From: Lacrimispora sphenoides
GTDB taxonomy: Bacteria; Bacillota; Clostridia; Lachnospirales; Lachnospiraceae
NCBI RefSeq assembly: GCF_900105215.1
Contig: NZ_FOIP01000002.1
Coordinates: forward strand, 186,001 to 250,000
Length of the DNA: 64,000 bases
Reading direction: 5' to 3'
Part shown: positions 17,409 through 27,091 of the stretch, in pieces
Numbering within the stretch: position 1 is the first letter of the stretch
How the letters are laid out: each line of letters opens with the position of its first letter
Notes under the pieces: generated by a model
Database searches by the model: none
What the model was told of the DNA's origin: nothing
What the model saw: only the letters and a program-made list of their open reading frames with translations
Translations under genes and position numbers: made by a program

Positions 17409-19553
17409 TTACAGCGAAGGAAAATGGTTCAGCGCTTCTTTATCCTCCATCATGGGAATCACAGCTTCCAGCTGCGCCTTTAAGCTGCTTATGGGCCAGG
17501 GCGCGGCCGGGGATCTGTCCGGGGCGTCTGTCACATCCAGCATAAGAAGACTTAAGCCCACTGTGCTGATATCTGCTTTCTTATCCTCGGGCGCCGCAAA
17601 AGAGATGTCTAAAATCGGTGCAAGCAGATCCTCTGAGGGGTATATTTCCGGGCAAAGCACGGTGTTTTTCCATACGCGGATATCCTGACAGCCGGACCAT
17701 ACGCACAAGATGGAGACTCCGTTTTTCTCAAGCAGGACGGAAGTTTCATCCAGTACGTTGCAGACAGTCCCGGGCATTAAGTGCCAGCGTTCTATGTGGG
17801 GTGCCGGCTGGCGGCTTCCCCGTTCCATTTCATCCCGTACAATAAGTCCCCGTGTACGGTGGAATAAAAGCCTGCGGGTATGACGGCAGTAGGTATAGGC
17901 ATCATGGTGAGCCCTGACATATATGCCGTCAGGTTCCGGCCGGAAGTCTGTCACAGGAGAGCCCGGTCGGTATACCCCCCACTTGTTGGCGTACACAGAA
18001 TCCGGCAGTACAGGCTCCTGATGGGCCAGGACCGTGTTGTGGGAAGTCATGTTGTACATATATCCACGGTGCGGACTGCCCATGCGGATGGAATGATACA
18101 GCTTGCCGCTATAAGGCTCTCCGATGAATTCTTCACCACGGAAGGTGACAAACAGAGACAGCATATCCATGTGGTTGTGGCCGGAACAGCCGCAGCCCGT
18201 CTTGGCGGACATGAGAAGATAGTTCCCTTTGGGGCCATAGGAGCTTTTGCTGCAGAGGAAGCCGGCTCTCTGGCTGCAAATGTCCAGAGGAACCACGGCT
18301 GGATCAGTCTCCTGCCCGGCAGCTCTGGCCTTTAGAAGCATTGTGCACATGGGATGATCCAGGATGCTTTTGCCTAATCCCAGGATGGGATCCACCATAG
18401 GGCCTCCATTATCGCCCAGAGCGGGATAGAAGGGACCGGGAGGGGCCAGCATAGCTAGGAGGGAAAAGGTGGCGTACATTTTCCTGTCCGCTTCCTTATC
18501 TAACAGCTGCTCCTGGTTTAACTTTGCCAGATAGATCCCGCGAAACAGCATTTCCCCTACGGCAGCGCCTGACCAGTAAGCGATGGAATGCTCGTTGTAG
18601 CCGCCATCCTCGTTAAAATCCTCTTTGATATGGCGGCATACGATCCCGGCACCTCGTTCCTTATAGGCTCGGAAATCCGGAATCTCAGGCAGCAGGATGC
18701 TAAGGAGGAAGGGCACAAGGCCGCGCTCCCACATGTGGTGGTTATAGGGGCGGTAACTATCTGTCTCAAAACGCTGGAACTGGATGCCCAGAAACCAGAT
18801 ATGCTTCAGCAGCCCGAAGGCTGTGTCTGTGTCGATTTCATATGGAACTCTGGTATAAAACAGGCTGATGAGCACCATGGTCAGCCAGCCCACGCTCATG
18901 GCATCCCGATCCTCCGTAAACTGGAAACGGCTTGCCTCCGGCGACGGATCCTCGACCACCAGCGAATAGGTTTCGAAAAATTTATGGACGATTTCAGTGA
19001 AGGAAGCTAGGACGTTCCGGTCCCCGTCTTCATGATACAGAACGCAGAGGGCTTCGAGGAACTGGCCTCTCACAAACATGTTCAGGCTGTGGCGGTGGCG
19101 TTTGCCTTGATCCTCCAGGAAATTAAAATGGATCATGGATTCAAAGGCAGGCCCCAAATCCTCTACCTTTCTGTCTCCGGGCAGGAGATAGCGGTGTTCC
19201 ATCATGCTTTTCCCGGACCGCAGGCAGAATTCCTTTAAGCTGCCCCTAAGGCCCAGAGAGGACTGATAGGCATAGGGCAGCTCATCCGGCTCCATCTTCT
19301 GGAGGGGGAGCCGGCGGTAATCATAGTAATAGACCACATTGCTCCGGGTTTCAAAATAGCCGACAAGGGCCTTTTTGGCAGCGGCGGTATCGCCACGCCT
19401 CCAGGCAGATTTCACCGCTGAAAGCCCGGGCAGCTCCAAATCCAGGGCCTCAAACAGCTGGTGATCGGAAACTTCTGCTTCCCGTTCAGGGATGAGCCGA
19501 TGATGAAGCATACCCTTCGTGGAATAAGCAGTGTGGGAATTGGTTTCGGTCAT
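17409..19553 (-). CDS. Heparinase II/III-family polysaccharide lyase (first copy)
   Basis: From the ATG at 19553, which has GGAG 6 bases upstream, the protein has 714 residues; the frame continues to 19622 but those starts lack a ribosome site. An N-terminal helical toroid (to ~380) precedes a beta-sandwich domain. Candidate catalytic residues match the lyase triad: Asn~270 in YNHHMWERG, Tyr~318 in GGYNEHSIAYW and the histidines of SGHNHMDML near 458. Lyases of this family cleave glucosaminyl-uronate linkages by beta-elimination, producing the unsaturated ends that the GH88 enzyme removes. No signal peptide is present, so it should cut oligosaccharides inside the cell. Exolytic oligo-lyase action is plausible but not shown by sequence. 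Confidence 0.88.
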   Translation of the reverse strand: MTETNSHTAYSTKGMLHHRLIPEREAEVSDHQLFEALDLELPGLSAVKSAWRRGDTAAAKKALVGYFETRSNVVYYYDYRRLPLQKMEPDELPYAYQSSLGLRGSLKEFCLRSGKSMMEHRYLLPGDRKVEDLGPAFESMIHFNFLEDQGKRHRHSLNMFVRGQFLEALCVLYHEDGDRNVLASFTEIVHKFFETYSLVVEDPSPEASRFQFTEDRDAMSVGWLTMVLISLFYTRVPYEIDTDTAFGLLKHIWFLGIQFQRFETDSYRPYNHHMWERGLVPFLLSILLPEIPDFRAYKERGAGIVCRHIKEDFNEDGGYNEHSIAYWSGAAVGEMLFRGIYLAKLNQEQLLDKEADRKMYATFSLLAMLAPPGPFYPALGDNGGPMVDPILGLGKSILDHPMCTMLLKARAAGQETDPAVVPLDICSQRAGFLCSKSSYGPKGNYLLMSAKTGCGCSGHNHMDMLSLFVTFRGEEFIGEPYSGKLYHSIRMGSPHRGYMYNMTSHNTVLAHQEPVLPDSVYANKWGVYRPGSPVTDFRPEPDGIYVRAHHDAYTYCRHTRRLLFHRTRGLIVRDEMERGSRQPAPHIERWHLMPGTVCNVLDETSVLLEKNGVSILCVWSGCQDIRVWKNTVLCPEIYPSEDLLAPILDISFAAPEDKKADISTVGLSLLMLDVTDAPDRSPAAPWPISSLKAQLEAVIPMMEDKEALNHFPSL

Positions 19554-19656
19554 ATTAATCTCCATTCCGCCGCTGACGCTTGCGGCAAATAGTAATAAAA
19601 AATGATGTGCGTCTTCCACCATGTTGTATTATGTATTCAAAAGAACTGTGGTCTTT

Positions 19657-21687
19657 TTAAAGTTCCTCCCTGATCAATTGGTTCCCGTTCAGGGTCAGAC
19701 GGAAGGCACGGTTGTCTGCATGACATTCAAGCACGAGGCGTCCGTCTGCCGGAAGCTGCCGGACCGATGCCGTCTGCTTTCCGGGGGACTGAGGATGGGG
19801 GACAGCCAGGGCAGTGAACCAGCATTCTCCGTTTTCATCAGGGGTCATATGGAAGCAGACCAGCTTAGAATCATGCCAGACGTCGTTAATAGTGGAGATT
19901 TTTCCATCCTCTATTACCAAATCGGCCGGATCATCCCCTACCGCCAGTTCGATGGCAGGGCCATCATCAAGGGAAATGAGGGAGCGCATTCCGCTGTGGA
20001 TCAGTTCGGTCCGGTTTAAGTGATAGTGAATCTGAACTATATCCGTCTGTGAAAGTCCGGTCACATGGTCAATGATCACCAGGACCCGGTTATCTACCAG
20101 GGCCAAGTGCCTTGTGGCAATGGCCGGGGCGTAATTTTCATGGCGGGAGGTGATGCAGGTTACCCCTTCTGTCTGCTCCACCGCACAGATGCTGCCTTTT
20201 TTTTGCGGCCCATATGCCCAGGAACCTTGGTATTCCCAGGCATCTGCACCATTTACCGTGAGGCAGTTGTGGGAAGCCGTACGCTTGAAACGGTAACGGT
20301 TTTCATCACTTTTATAGGTATAGATCCCCGGGTCGGAGATCAGGGGCAGTCCGTAGGCGGTGAAATCAAAGCCGCCCGGGTCCATATGGGCGTGCTGGTT
20401 CTGCACAGGGGTGCGGCAGGCGGTCATGAGACTTAAGGCATCTTTTTCCCAGGAGGTACGCAGATATACCTGGTTTAAATCCCTCTGCCAGGCCAGAAGG
20501 GGAAGCTCCGGGCACTGGGGATGCTTCTCTGCCCAGGTCAGATCTTCCTTTAAACGGCCAATCTCCGGAATCCGCCACAAATTGTCCCGGATGTCTGATA
20601 AGATGGAGGCAATGGGATAAAAATGTGCTGCTATAGCCAGGTAGTTCCGGTTGCCGGAGGCCATATAGCAGGATACGGCCGCCAGGCACATGGTTTCCTT
20701 GTCGGCTGTGTGGCTGTCGCCCCAGGGGAAATTGCCGCCGCAGGCACGGGTGGCGTGGATGGAGTGGAGGAACATGCTGTTAAGTCTCCTGGTGTAGCTT
20801 TCCGATTCTTCCATATGATATTTTCTGGAGAATACATTCCGCATGGCGAACCAGAAGACACAGCCGTTATGATAGGAGGGGCAGCCCTCGATCTGTCCGC
20901 CGCATGGGGTACTCTGGGCATCCATACAACGGTCCAGTTCTCTTAAGGCATGGATCCGGAAAACTTCACTGTTTTTCATCTCCGGAAAGAGACAGGAGAA
21001 AGAAAGCAGCCCTAAATTCTCCATCAGGTAGTGGTTGTGGTCTGCCTTGGGCCAAAGGAGTGGGGATATCTCATACAGGATCCGGCAATGGACGTAGATA
21101 CATGGAAGCAGCTTTTCCAGAAAGGCTTCCGTCATATAGGGAGTATCTATCAATAGCTCCACCACATAGGGCCAGGTGCGGTATCCGCGGATGCCCACCT
21201 CCAGGGCCCTCCATGGGGTGAGACCGTCGAAGCGGCCGGGTGCGTTAGCCCCTGTTTCAACCATAAGGTCTGGGCAGGGTACGCGGTCGATCCAGTCGGT
21301 GATCTCCTGTATGACCTTTTCGGCATATGGGAGATCTCCGGTCAGGCTGTAGGCCTCACACATGGTTTTCCAGTGATGCATCCTGTTTAAATGAAAGGTG
21401 TATTCATTATCCCCTGCAGGATTCACAGTCCATTTTGGGGGATTGCCTATGTAGTAAAGCGCCGGGCCTGTGCCGGGAAGGACCAGCTTTCCGGCCAGGG
21501 CTTCGTCTGCAAGGCGCAGCGTGTCCGCGGCAAGCTCGGGAAACTGTTCCCTAACGAGCTGCCCCCGTTCCAGGGCGGTGAGTTGCTGGTTGGCCTCCAG
21601 CACTCGTGACCGAAGAAGAGACAGCAGGGTGGAGACACTCATTCCTTCCGGAAGGATATCTTTGATTGCAGGGTAGATTTCTGTCAT
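19657..21687 (-). CDS. Heparinase II/III-family polysaccharide lyase (second copy)
   Basis: The 676-residue protein is a divergent relative of the product at 17409-19553, with the same toroid plus beta-sandwich plan. The likely catalytic set is Asn~217 in KADHNHYLMENLG, Tyr~271 in GCPSYHNGCVFW and His~433 in NQHAHMDPGGFDF, followed by the typical LPLISDPGIYTY. It has an AAAGGAGG ribosome site and no signal peptide. Having two such lyases in one operon suggests different linkages or sulfation patterns (for example heparin/heparan versus another uronic-acid polymer). The distance between the sulfatase stop (21705) and this start is 17 bases. Confidence 0.9.
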   Translation of the reverse strand: MTEIYPAIKDILPEGMSVSTLLSLLRSRVLEANQQLTALERGQLVREQFPELAADTLRLADEALAGKLVLPGTGPALYYIGNPPKWTVNPAGDNEYTFHLNRMHHWKTMCEAYSLTGDLPYAEKVIQEITDWIDRVPCPDLMVETGANAPGRFDGLTPWRALEVGIRGYRTWPYVVELLIDTPYMTEAFLEKLLPCIYVHCRILYEISPLLWPKADHNHYLMENLGLLSFSCLFPEMKNSEVFRIHALRELDRCMDAQSTPCGGQIEGCPSYHNGCVFWFAMRNVFSRKYHMEESESYTRRLNSMFLHSIHATRACGGNFPWGDSHTADKETMCLAAVSCYMASGNRNYLAIAAHFYPIASILSDIRDNLWRIPEIGRLKEDLTWAEKHPQCPELPLLAWQRDLNQVYLRTSWEKDALSLMTACRTPVQNQHAHMDPGGFDFTAYGLPLISDPGIYTYKSDENRYRFKRTASHNCLTVNGADAWEYQGSWAYGPQKKGSICAVEQTEGVTCITSRHENYAPAIATRHLALVDNRVLVIIDHVTGLSQTDIVQIHYHLNRTELIHSGMRSLISLDDGPAIELAVGDDPADLVIEDGKISTINDVWHDSKLVCFHMTPDENGECWFTALAVPHPQSPGKQTASVRQLPADGRLVLECHADNRAFRLTLNGNQLIREEL

Positions 21688-21704
21688 GGTTTTTCCTCCT
21701 TTTG

Positions 21705-23075
21705 CTATGGGCAGACAGGACCGGATGTGAGTGCTCCAAATCCCAGCTCTGCACTGCGCTGCTTAAAAGCTCTTATGACTTCTTGATACTCCGGCGCATC
21801 GATGTAATTTATCGTCTCTGACGGATTCTTAGCCAGGTCAAAGAGTACCGGCGGCATGTCAGGGCCATAATACTGGTATTTAAGCGGTCCTTTTTTGATC
21901 ATTAAGTATTCTCCTAAGTACTGGCTGATGCTTTCATCATTCCAGTCGTCCTGACTGCCGTCCATAAGACCGGTTAAGGAGCGGCTGTCCAGCCCCGGAG
22001 GGATGGGTATGCCGCAAAGGTCGCAAAGTGTAGCATATAAGTCGCAGAGATTCACATTTTCGGAAACATGGCGGGGAGCAAAGCGCTTTGGATAACGGAG
22101 AAACAGGGGGACTCTCACACTTGCTTCATAAAATTTGTGTTTGGCCCATATCCCGTGTTCTCCCAGCATTTCGCCATGGTCGCTGGTAAACAGGATGATC
22201 CAGTCATCCGGATCCTGGCCTGTTTCCTCAAGCTTTTCAAGGATCTGCCCGATGTAGCCGTCTACTGTTTCTATCATGGCATAATAAGCGGCTGTGGTGC
22301 GCTGCACCTCCCTTAACGTTACATCCTTTCCTATCTCCAGGTGCTTCGTGTCCAGATAGGGGTGGCCGGAAAGCAGCTGCTCTGCCCCGTAGATGGGTAC
22401 CCGGTTTAAATAGTATTTAAATAAGTCCTCCCGGCAGAAATACGGGTAATGGGGAAGGACAAAGCTTACCTTTAATAGAAGCGGCTGGTTTTGCTGAGGC
22501 TTGTCATAGTAAGGGGATTCAAAGATTTCCTCCAGGATATCCAGAGCACCCTGCAGGGTATATTCGTCATCCATCGTATTGCGCGCATGGCCCGGACCTG
22601 AGCGCTGCACCTCCTTTGCATTGGTCCAGCGGTGGTCTGCCTGGGAGATCCTGACCCGGGACAGCTCTTTTGTATCAAGGCCCGGTACAAACCGTTCGGT
22701 GATGCGGCAGTCCCGGCCGATCCGGCGCAGCCACCCCTGCATCTGGTCAGGGCCGTTGTGATGGAGCTTCCCGCAGCAGACCGTATGGTAGGCGTGTTCG
22801 GAGAAGGTGCGGGCAAAGGTCGGATAAAAGGGAGGTAAGTCTTCTCCAAAGACCTGGCATCCGCAGGTTCTTGGCAGCTGTCCGCTCATGAGACACTGAC
22901 GGGCGGGGATGCAGACCGGGGAGGGGGTGTAGGCATGGTCGAAGATGACACTGTCTTTCGCCAGCCGGTCAAGGTTTGGTGTCCGGATGACCGGGTTTCC
23001 CGCCCAGCCCGCCAGATCGGGACGGTGTTCATCGGTCATGAGGAACAGGATGTTTGGTTGGCGTTTCTGCTGCAT
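21705..23075 (-). CDS. Sulfatase, Cys-type (S1 family), first gene of minus-strand operon
   Basis: The protein has 456 residues and starts PNILFLMTDEHRPD, whose Asp and acidic neighbours bind calcium. The formylglycine site is Cys55 in CIPAR. The TSDHGEMLGEHGIWAKHKFYEASVRVPL block holds further metal and sulfate-binding residues. No signal peptide. It leads the six-gene operon (sulfatase, lyase, lyase, GH88, sulfatase, PHP protein) and is read from the promoter at 23128-23156. Specificity among 2-O, 6-O or N-sulfate cannot be told from sequence alone. Confidence 0.92.
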   Translation of the reverse strand: MQQKRQPNILFLMTDEHRPDLAGWAGNPVIRTPNLDRLAKDSVIFDHAYTPSPVCIPARQCLMSGQLPRTCGCQVFGEDLPPFYPTFARTFSEHAYHTVCCGKLHHNGPDQMQGWLRRIGRDCRITERFVPGLDTKELSRVRISQADHRWTNAKEVQRSGPGHARNTMDDEYTLQGALDILEEIFESPYYDKPQQNQPLLLKVSFVLPHYPYFCREDLFKYYLNRVPIYGAEQLLSGHPYLDTKHLEIGKDVTLREVQRTTAAYYAMIETVDGYIGQILEKLEETGQDPDDWIILFTSDHGEMLGEHGIWAKHKFYEASVRVPLFLRYPKRFAPRHVSENVNLCDLYATLCDLCGIPIPPGLDSRSLTGLMDGSQDDWNDESISQYLGEYLMIKKGPLKYQYYGPDMPPVLFDLAKNPSETINYIDAPEYQEVIRAFKQRSAELGFGALTSGPVCP

Positions 23076-23127
23076 AGGTGATGGATTCCTTTCTAAGCCA
23101 TATTAAAACTAATTTCATGTTAAGCCA

Positions 23128-23156
23128 ATTATAGGAAATGAAAAAATAACGTTCAA
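23128..23156 (-). promoter_or_regulatory. Sigma-A promoter of the minus-strand lyase/sulfatase operon
   Basis: On the minus strand TTGAAC (23151-23156) and a perfect TATAAT (23128-23133) are separated by 17 bases, about 50 bases before the sulfatase start codon. Confidence 0.75.
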
Positions 23157-23167
23157 CCATATTTTTT

Positions 23168-23189
23168 TGCAAAATACCAATATTTTGCA
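23168..23189. promoter_or_regulatory. Inverted repeat upstream of the lyase/sulfatase promoter
   Basis: TGCAAAATA, CCAA, TATTTTGCA form a perfect 9-bp dyad centred near -57 of the minus-strand promoter, a typical activator position. The 409-base divergent gap 23076-23484 otherwise holds only A/T-rich sequence and a TATGAT (23380-23385) facing the second ABC operon with no matching -35, as expected for an activated promoter. The AraC-type protein at 27092 is the likely ligand; this is inference. Confidence 0.5.
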
Positions 23190-23484
23190 GGTAACAAATG
23201 ATAGACGAATGATAAATGGGCGAAATCCCATAAAATCACCATCAAAAAGGTGGAAATTGAAATGGAAAAATTGTATGAGGAACAGAAAGTCCAGTATTTA
23301 CAAGGGTTTCGCATGTAAAAAAGGGATTTCAAAAAAGTGTTATTTTTCAATTTTTTATGGGTTGCCATCAGAAAAATGGTATGATAGCATGTGCTCAGAA
23401 ACAAACGCGGTCCCAACCTGATCATGATGTGACATGCAAAGAAAAAATTTGAAAAATCAATGTTAAAAAGGAGATTATGAAGAG

Positions 23485-25092
23485 ATGAAGAAATCAAAAC
23501 GACTGATTGCCGGCTTCATGGCATCAATGATGGCAGCTTCGGTTCTGGCAGGCTGTTCTTCAAAGCCATCGGAAAGCACCCAGGCTCAGACCACGGATTC
23601 TTCCGCTGCAGCAGAGGAGAAAGGCGAGCCGGTACAGATGACATGGCTGGTAGGCGCTACCTCCGCAGAGGTGGATGATAATGCAGAAGTGGTGAAAATA
23701 ATTGAGGACCGCTTCAATATTGATTTAAAAGCCTGGTATGTGGATTCCAATAAATACCAGGAAAACTTAAATGTCAGATTTGCCGGCGGCGAGATGCCGG
23801 ACGTTCTGGTAATTGATAACCTAAGCCAGCTTCCTGATTATGTAGACGGCGGAATCATTGGAGAGCTTCCTATAGAAGAGATCCGTGAGAAGGCACCAAA
23901 CTATGCAAAGATTGCAGATGCCTACGACGATGGATCCCTGTGGAGCACCCTGGTCTACAAGGGCAAGAATTACGGTGTGACAAACCCCATGGATGCAGTT
24001 CCCATGGCAATGTTCTGGAGAAAGGACTGGCTGGATAAGTTAGGTCTTGAGGTTCCAAAGACCCTGGATGAGTATGAAAAGGTACTGACCGCATTTGTGG
24101 AGCAGGATCCTGATGGAAATGGAAAGAAGGATACGGCAGCCATGGCAGAGCGTACCTTCGGTGCTGTTTTCGGTGCTTATGGCCTGCGCTGCGTGACCGG
24201 CGGCAACCCCCGCTTTAAAGTAGAGGAGATGCAGTTGGGCGAGGATAATGTACCGTACTTTCCTTATATCCAGCCAAAAGCCAAGGAAGTCCTTGCTAAG
24301 CTACATGACTGGTATAACAAGGGCCTTATCGACAAGGAATTTATCACAGGCGAAAACCACGGCGGATATGCATGGCTTTCTCATTCCTTCATGAATGGGA
24401 AGATCGGTCTGACCTCCGCACAGCCTTATCATTACTTAAATGCCAGCACCGACACGAAGAATGAGGAGAACTGGGGTGTCTGCATGAAGGAATTCAAGGG
24501 CCTCAATCCTGATGGAGATATCGTAATCGGGCCGGCACCCATTGGTCCAGACGGACAGTCCGGAACAGAGGGCTGGAATTTAACCGGACGTATGACCTGT
24601 CTTACCACCAAGGGAGCCAGTGACCCGCGCATCGTAGATGCTTTCCTGGCTATGCTTGATGCATATTATTCTGACATGGATTATGCGAGATTAGTTAACT
24701 ATGGATTAGAAGGAAAGCATTGGAAGATGGCAGACCAGGGTCCTATCAGGATCATGGAAGGCACAGACTTGAGAAAAGAAGGTGTGCTTCAGGTGGATTT
24801 CGGCAGCACTGTGACCTTTGCTGAGAATGTGACACCGGAGAAGAGAAAATTCGGCCATGATGTGACCGGAAACGGATATTACCGCTTCAATGCACCGCCG
24901 GTAGAAGAGGTCTCCAATGTCATCGCAACTCTGGATTCTCTCACCAACCAGGCATATTTCGATATGATTACAGGTGCAAAGCCAATCGATTATTTTGATA
25001 CCTTTGTGGAAGAATTCAAGAAAGCAGGCGGTGAAGCAGCAGAAAAAGCAGTTCAGCAGGCTTATGCTGAAAAACTTGCCGCAGTCAAATAA
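23485..25092 (+). CDS. Extracellular solute-binding lipoprotein, ABC importer 2 (LplA/YtcQ type)
   Basis: The 535-residue protein has a lipoprotein signal with the lipobox LAGC at Cys24 and then a Ser/Thr/Ala-rich linker. The binding fold carries VQMTWLVGATSAEVDDNAEVVK and a large-substrate type C-terminal half. Binding proteins of this size class (500+ residues) are typical for LplABC-like importers of oligosaccharides with uronic acids or other complex sugars. It is the first gene of the plus-strand operon that diverges from the lyase/sulfatase operon. The stem-loop at 25106 separates it from the permeases. Confidence 0.9.
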   Translation: MKKSKRLIAGFMASMMAASVLAGCSSKPSESTQAQTTDSSAAAEEKGEPVQMTWLVGATSAEVDDNAEVVKIIEDRFNIDLKAWYVDSNKYQENLNVRFAGGEMPDVLVIDNLSQLPDYVDGGIIGELPIEEIREKAPNYAKIADAYDDGSLWSTLVYKGKNYGVTNPMDAVPMAMFWRKDWLDKLGLEVPKTLDEYEKVLTAFVEQDPDGNGKKDTAAMAERTFGAVFGAYGLRCVTGGNPRFKVEEMQLGEDNVPYFPYIQPKAKEVLAKLHDWYNKGLIDKEFITGENHGGYAWLSHSFMNGKIGLTSAQPYHYLNASTDTKNEENWGVCMKEFKGLNPDGDIVIGPAPIGPDGQSGTEGWNLTGRMTCLTTKGASDPRIVDAFLAMLDAYYSDMDYARLVNYGLEGKHWKMADQGPIRIMEGTDLRKEGVLQVDFGSTVTFAENVTPEKRKFGHDVTGNGYYRFNAPPVEEVSNVIATLDSLTNQAYFDMITGAKPIDYFDTFVEEFKKAGGEAAEKAVQQAYAEKLAAVK

Positions 25093-25105
25093 CTAAGCGG
25101 GGCAT

Positions 25106-25148
25106 AGAAGGGCAGCTGCGAGAGGAGAGTATCCGCAGCTGTCCTTCT
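25106..25148 (+). other. Intercistronic stem-loop after binding-protein gene
   Basis: The 15-base arms 25106-25120 and 25134-25148 (AGAAGG and CAGCTGCG with one mismatch between them) form a strong hairpin without a T tract. Its position matches the inverted repeat at 8608-8723 in importer 1, which suggests a shared way of raising binding-protein levels over permease levels. Confidence 0.75.
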
Positions 25149-25165
25149 CTAACGGAGGAATTCAT

Positions 25166-26104
25166 ATGACAGCAGTTACAGCAAAGGGGAAGCCCGTCAA
25201 AAAAGGCTTCCTGTACAATATGTCACATTATAAGGAATATTACATCATGCTGATACCCGGCATCCTGTTTTTCCTGATATTCTGCTATGGCCCCATGTAT
25301 GGCCTGGTAATCGCATTTCAGAATTATTATCCGCTAAAGGGGATCAGCGGCAGTCCCTTTGTGGGCCTTAAGCATTTCAAGGCGCTTTTCAGCGACCCGT
25401 TTTTTGTCTCTGTGCTGAAGAATACACTGATTATCAGCTTTTATAAGCTTTTAATCTGTTTCCCGGCGCCTATCATTTTAAGTCTTATTTTAAATGAGAT
25501 TAAATGTATGCCGTTTAAGAAGTTTGCCCAGTCTATTTCCTATTTGCCCCATTTTGTTTCCTGGGTTGTGGTGTCCGGAATTATCATCGAATTCCTTTCC
25601 CCGTCCAGAGGTCCCATCAATATCCTGCTGCAGAACCTGGGGCTGGAGTCCATCTTCTTCGTGGCGGAGCCCAAGTGCTTTAGGGGTGTGCTGGTGCTGT
25701 CAGACCTATGGAAATCCATTGGCTGGGGCTCTATCGTATATCTGGCGGCAGTGACTGCTGTGGATCCTACGCTGTATGAGGCGGCGGAGATGGACGGCGC
25801 CGGAAGAATTAAGAAAATCATCCATGTGACCCTACCGGCGCTGGCGCCTATCATCACGGTTATGCTGATCATGGAGTCCGGCAAGATCCTAAACGACAGC
25901 TTTGAGCAGGTTTATAACTTCCTGACCCCCAGTACATATTCCGTAGGTGACGTGATTTCCACCTTCGTTTACCGCATGGGTATCCAGAAGATGCAGTATA
26001 GCTTCACCACGGCAGTGGATTTGTTTAAAAACACGATTTCCTTTATTCTGGTGATCCTGACCAATTATGTAGCCAGGAAGACGAATGACTACGCACTGTG
26101 GTAA
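25166..26104 (+). CDS. ABC transporter permease, LplB type
   Basis: This 312-residue permease has the LplB-type start (YKEYYIMLIPGILFFLIFCYGPMYGLVIAFQNY) and six membrane segments. The EAA loop reads YEAAEMDGAGRIKKIIHVTLPALAP. Its last bases overlap the extended frame of the next gene, but with the preferred start at 26116 the gap is 11 bases. It forms the channel of importer 2. Confidence 0.92.
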   Translation: MTAVTAKGKPVKKGFLYNMSHYKEYYIMLIPGILFFLIFCYGPMYGLVIAFQNYYPLKGISGSPFVGLKHFKALFSDPFFVSVLKNTLIISFYKLLICFPAPIILSLILNEIKCMPFKKFAQSISYLPHFVSWVVVSGIIIEFLSPSRGPINILLQNLGLESIFFVAEPKCFRGVLVLSDLWKSIGWGSIVYLAAVTAVDPTLYEAAEMDGAGRIKKIIHVTLPALAPIITVMLIMESGKILNDSFEQVYNFLTPSTYSVGDVISTFVYRMGIQKMQYSFTTAVDLFKNTISFILVILTNYVARKTNDYALW

Positions 26105-26115
26105 GGAGGATAAAA

Positions 26116-27027
26116 ATGAAAAAGAAAAAGAATAATGACGGCGAGATGGCTTCCGTCAGAAAAAGAAAGAGAAGCCGTGAAGACTGGATTGTGGATGGCT
26201 TTGCCTATGGGATGGCAGCCATATTGGTGATTGCGATCATCCTTCCCTTTATGCAGGTTATCACGATTTCCATGAGCCCGGCTTCGGTGGTGAATGCCAC
26301 AGGGTTCCACTTGCTTCCTACGAAATTTGATTTTTCAGGCTATAAAAAGATTGCTACGGATAATAATTTCTGGCACAGCTATCTAAATACCATCTTAAGG
26401 GCTGCCATAGGGACAGCCAGCGGCGTACTGATTACCATCATAACCGCATATCCCCTGTCTAAGGTAAACCTTCCCTACCGGAAGGGCCTGATGCTGTTTG
26501 TGGTATTTACCATGTATTTTTCTGGTGGAATGATTCCCAAATACTTACTGATCAAGAATCTCCATTTAACCAATAATTTCCTGGTTTACATCCTGCCCTG
26601 CCTGATCACAGGCTTTGCCCTGATTATTACGCGGAACTTTTTTATGAGTATTCCGGTAGAGCTGGAGGAGTCAGCGAAGATCGACGGAGCGACCCCCTGG
26701 CGGGTTCTGTTCGGCATTTACCTGCCCTTATCAAAGCCGGTGGTGGCCACCATCTCCTTATGGTACTGTGTACATCACTGGAATTCCTGGATGGATAACA
26801 TGCTCTATGTGACCAAGAGCAATCTTTATGTACTACAATATGTACTCCAGACCATCCTGACCAATGGCCAGACGGCAGATATGGAGACGATGGTGGATGT
26901 GATCATCCACACGGAGACCATGAAGATGGCGGCGCTCGTCCTGTCTCTGCTTCCCATCGTCTGTACCTATCCGTTTTTACAGAAGTATTTTGTAAAAGGC
27001 ATGTTGGTAGGCTCCGTAAAAGGCTAA
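26116..27027 (+). CDS. ABC transporter permease, LplC/YtcP type
   Basis: From the ATG at 26116, which follows AAGGAGG by 6 bases, the protein has 303 residues; an upstream in-frame ATG at 26098 precedes the ribosome site and is unlikely. A highly basic N-terminus (KKKKNN, RKRKRSR) is followed by six helices, the EAA loop EESAKIDGATPWRVLFGIYLPLSKP and the ending KYFVKGMLVGSVKG. It is the second channel subunit of importer 2. As with importer 1, no ATPase gene lies in the locus. Confidence 0.92.
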   Translation: MKKKKNNDGEMASVRKRKRSREDWIVDGFAYGMAAILVIAIILPFMQVITISMSPASVVNATGFHLLPTKFDFSGYKKIATDNNFWHSYLNTILRAAIGTASGVLITIITAYPLSKVNLPYRKGLMLFVVFTMYFSGGMIPKYLLIKNLHLTNNFLVYILPCLITGFALIITRNFFMSIPVELEESAKIDGATPWRVLFGIYLPLSKPVVATISLWYCVHHWNSWMDNMLYVTKSNLYVLQYVLQTILTNGQTADMETMVDVIIHTETMKMAALVLSLLPIVCTYPFLQKYFVKGMLVGSVKG

Positions 27028-27091
27028 GAAAGACAAGCGGAGAGAAGTATGCTACAATAGAATATCAATATCTTTTTGGGGGAGGCTTTCC

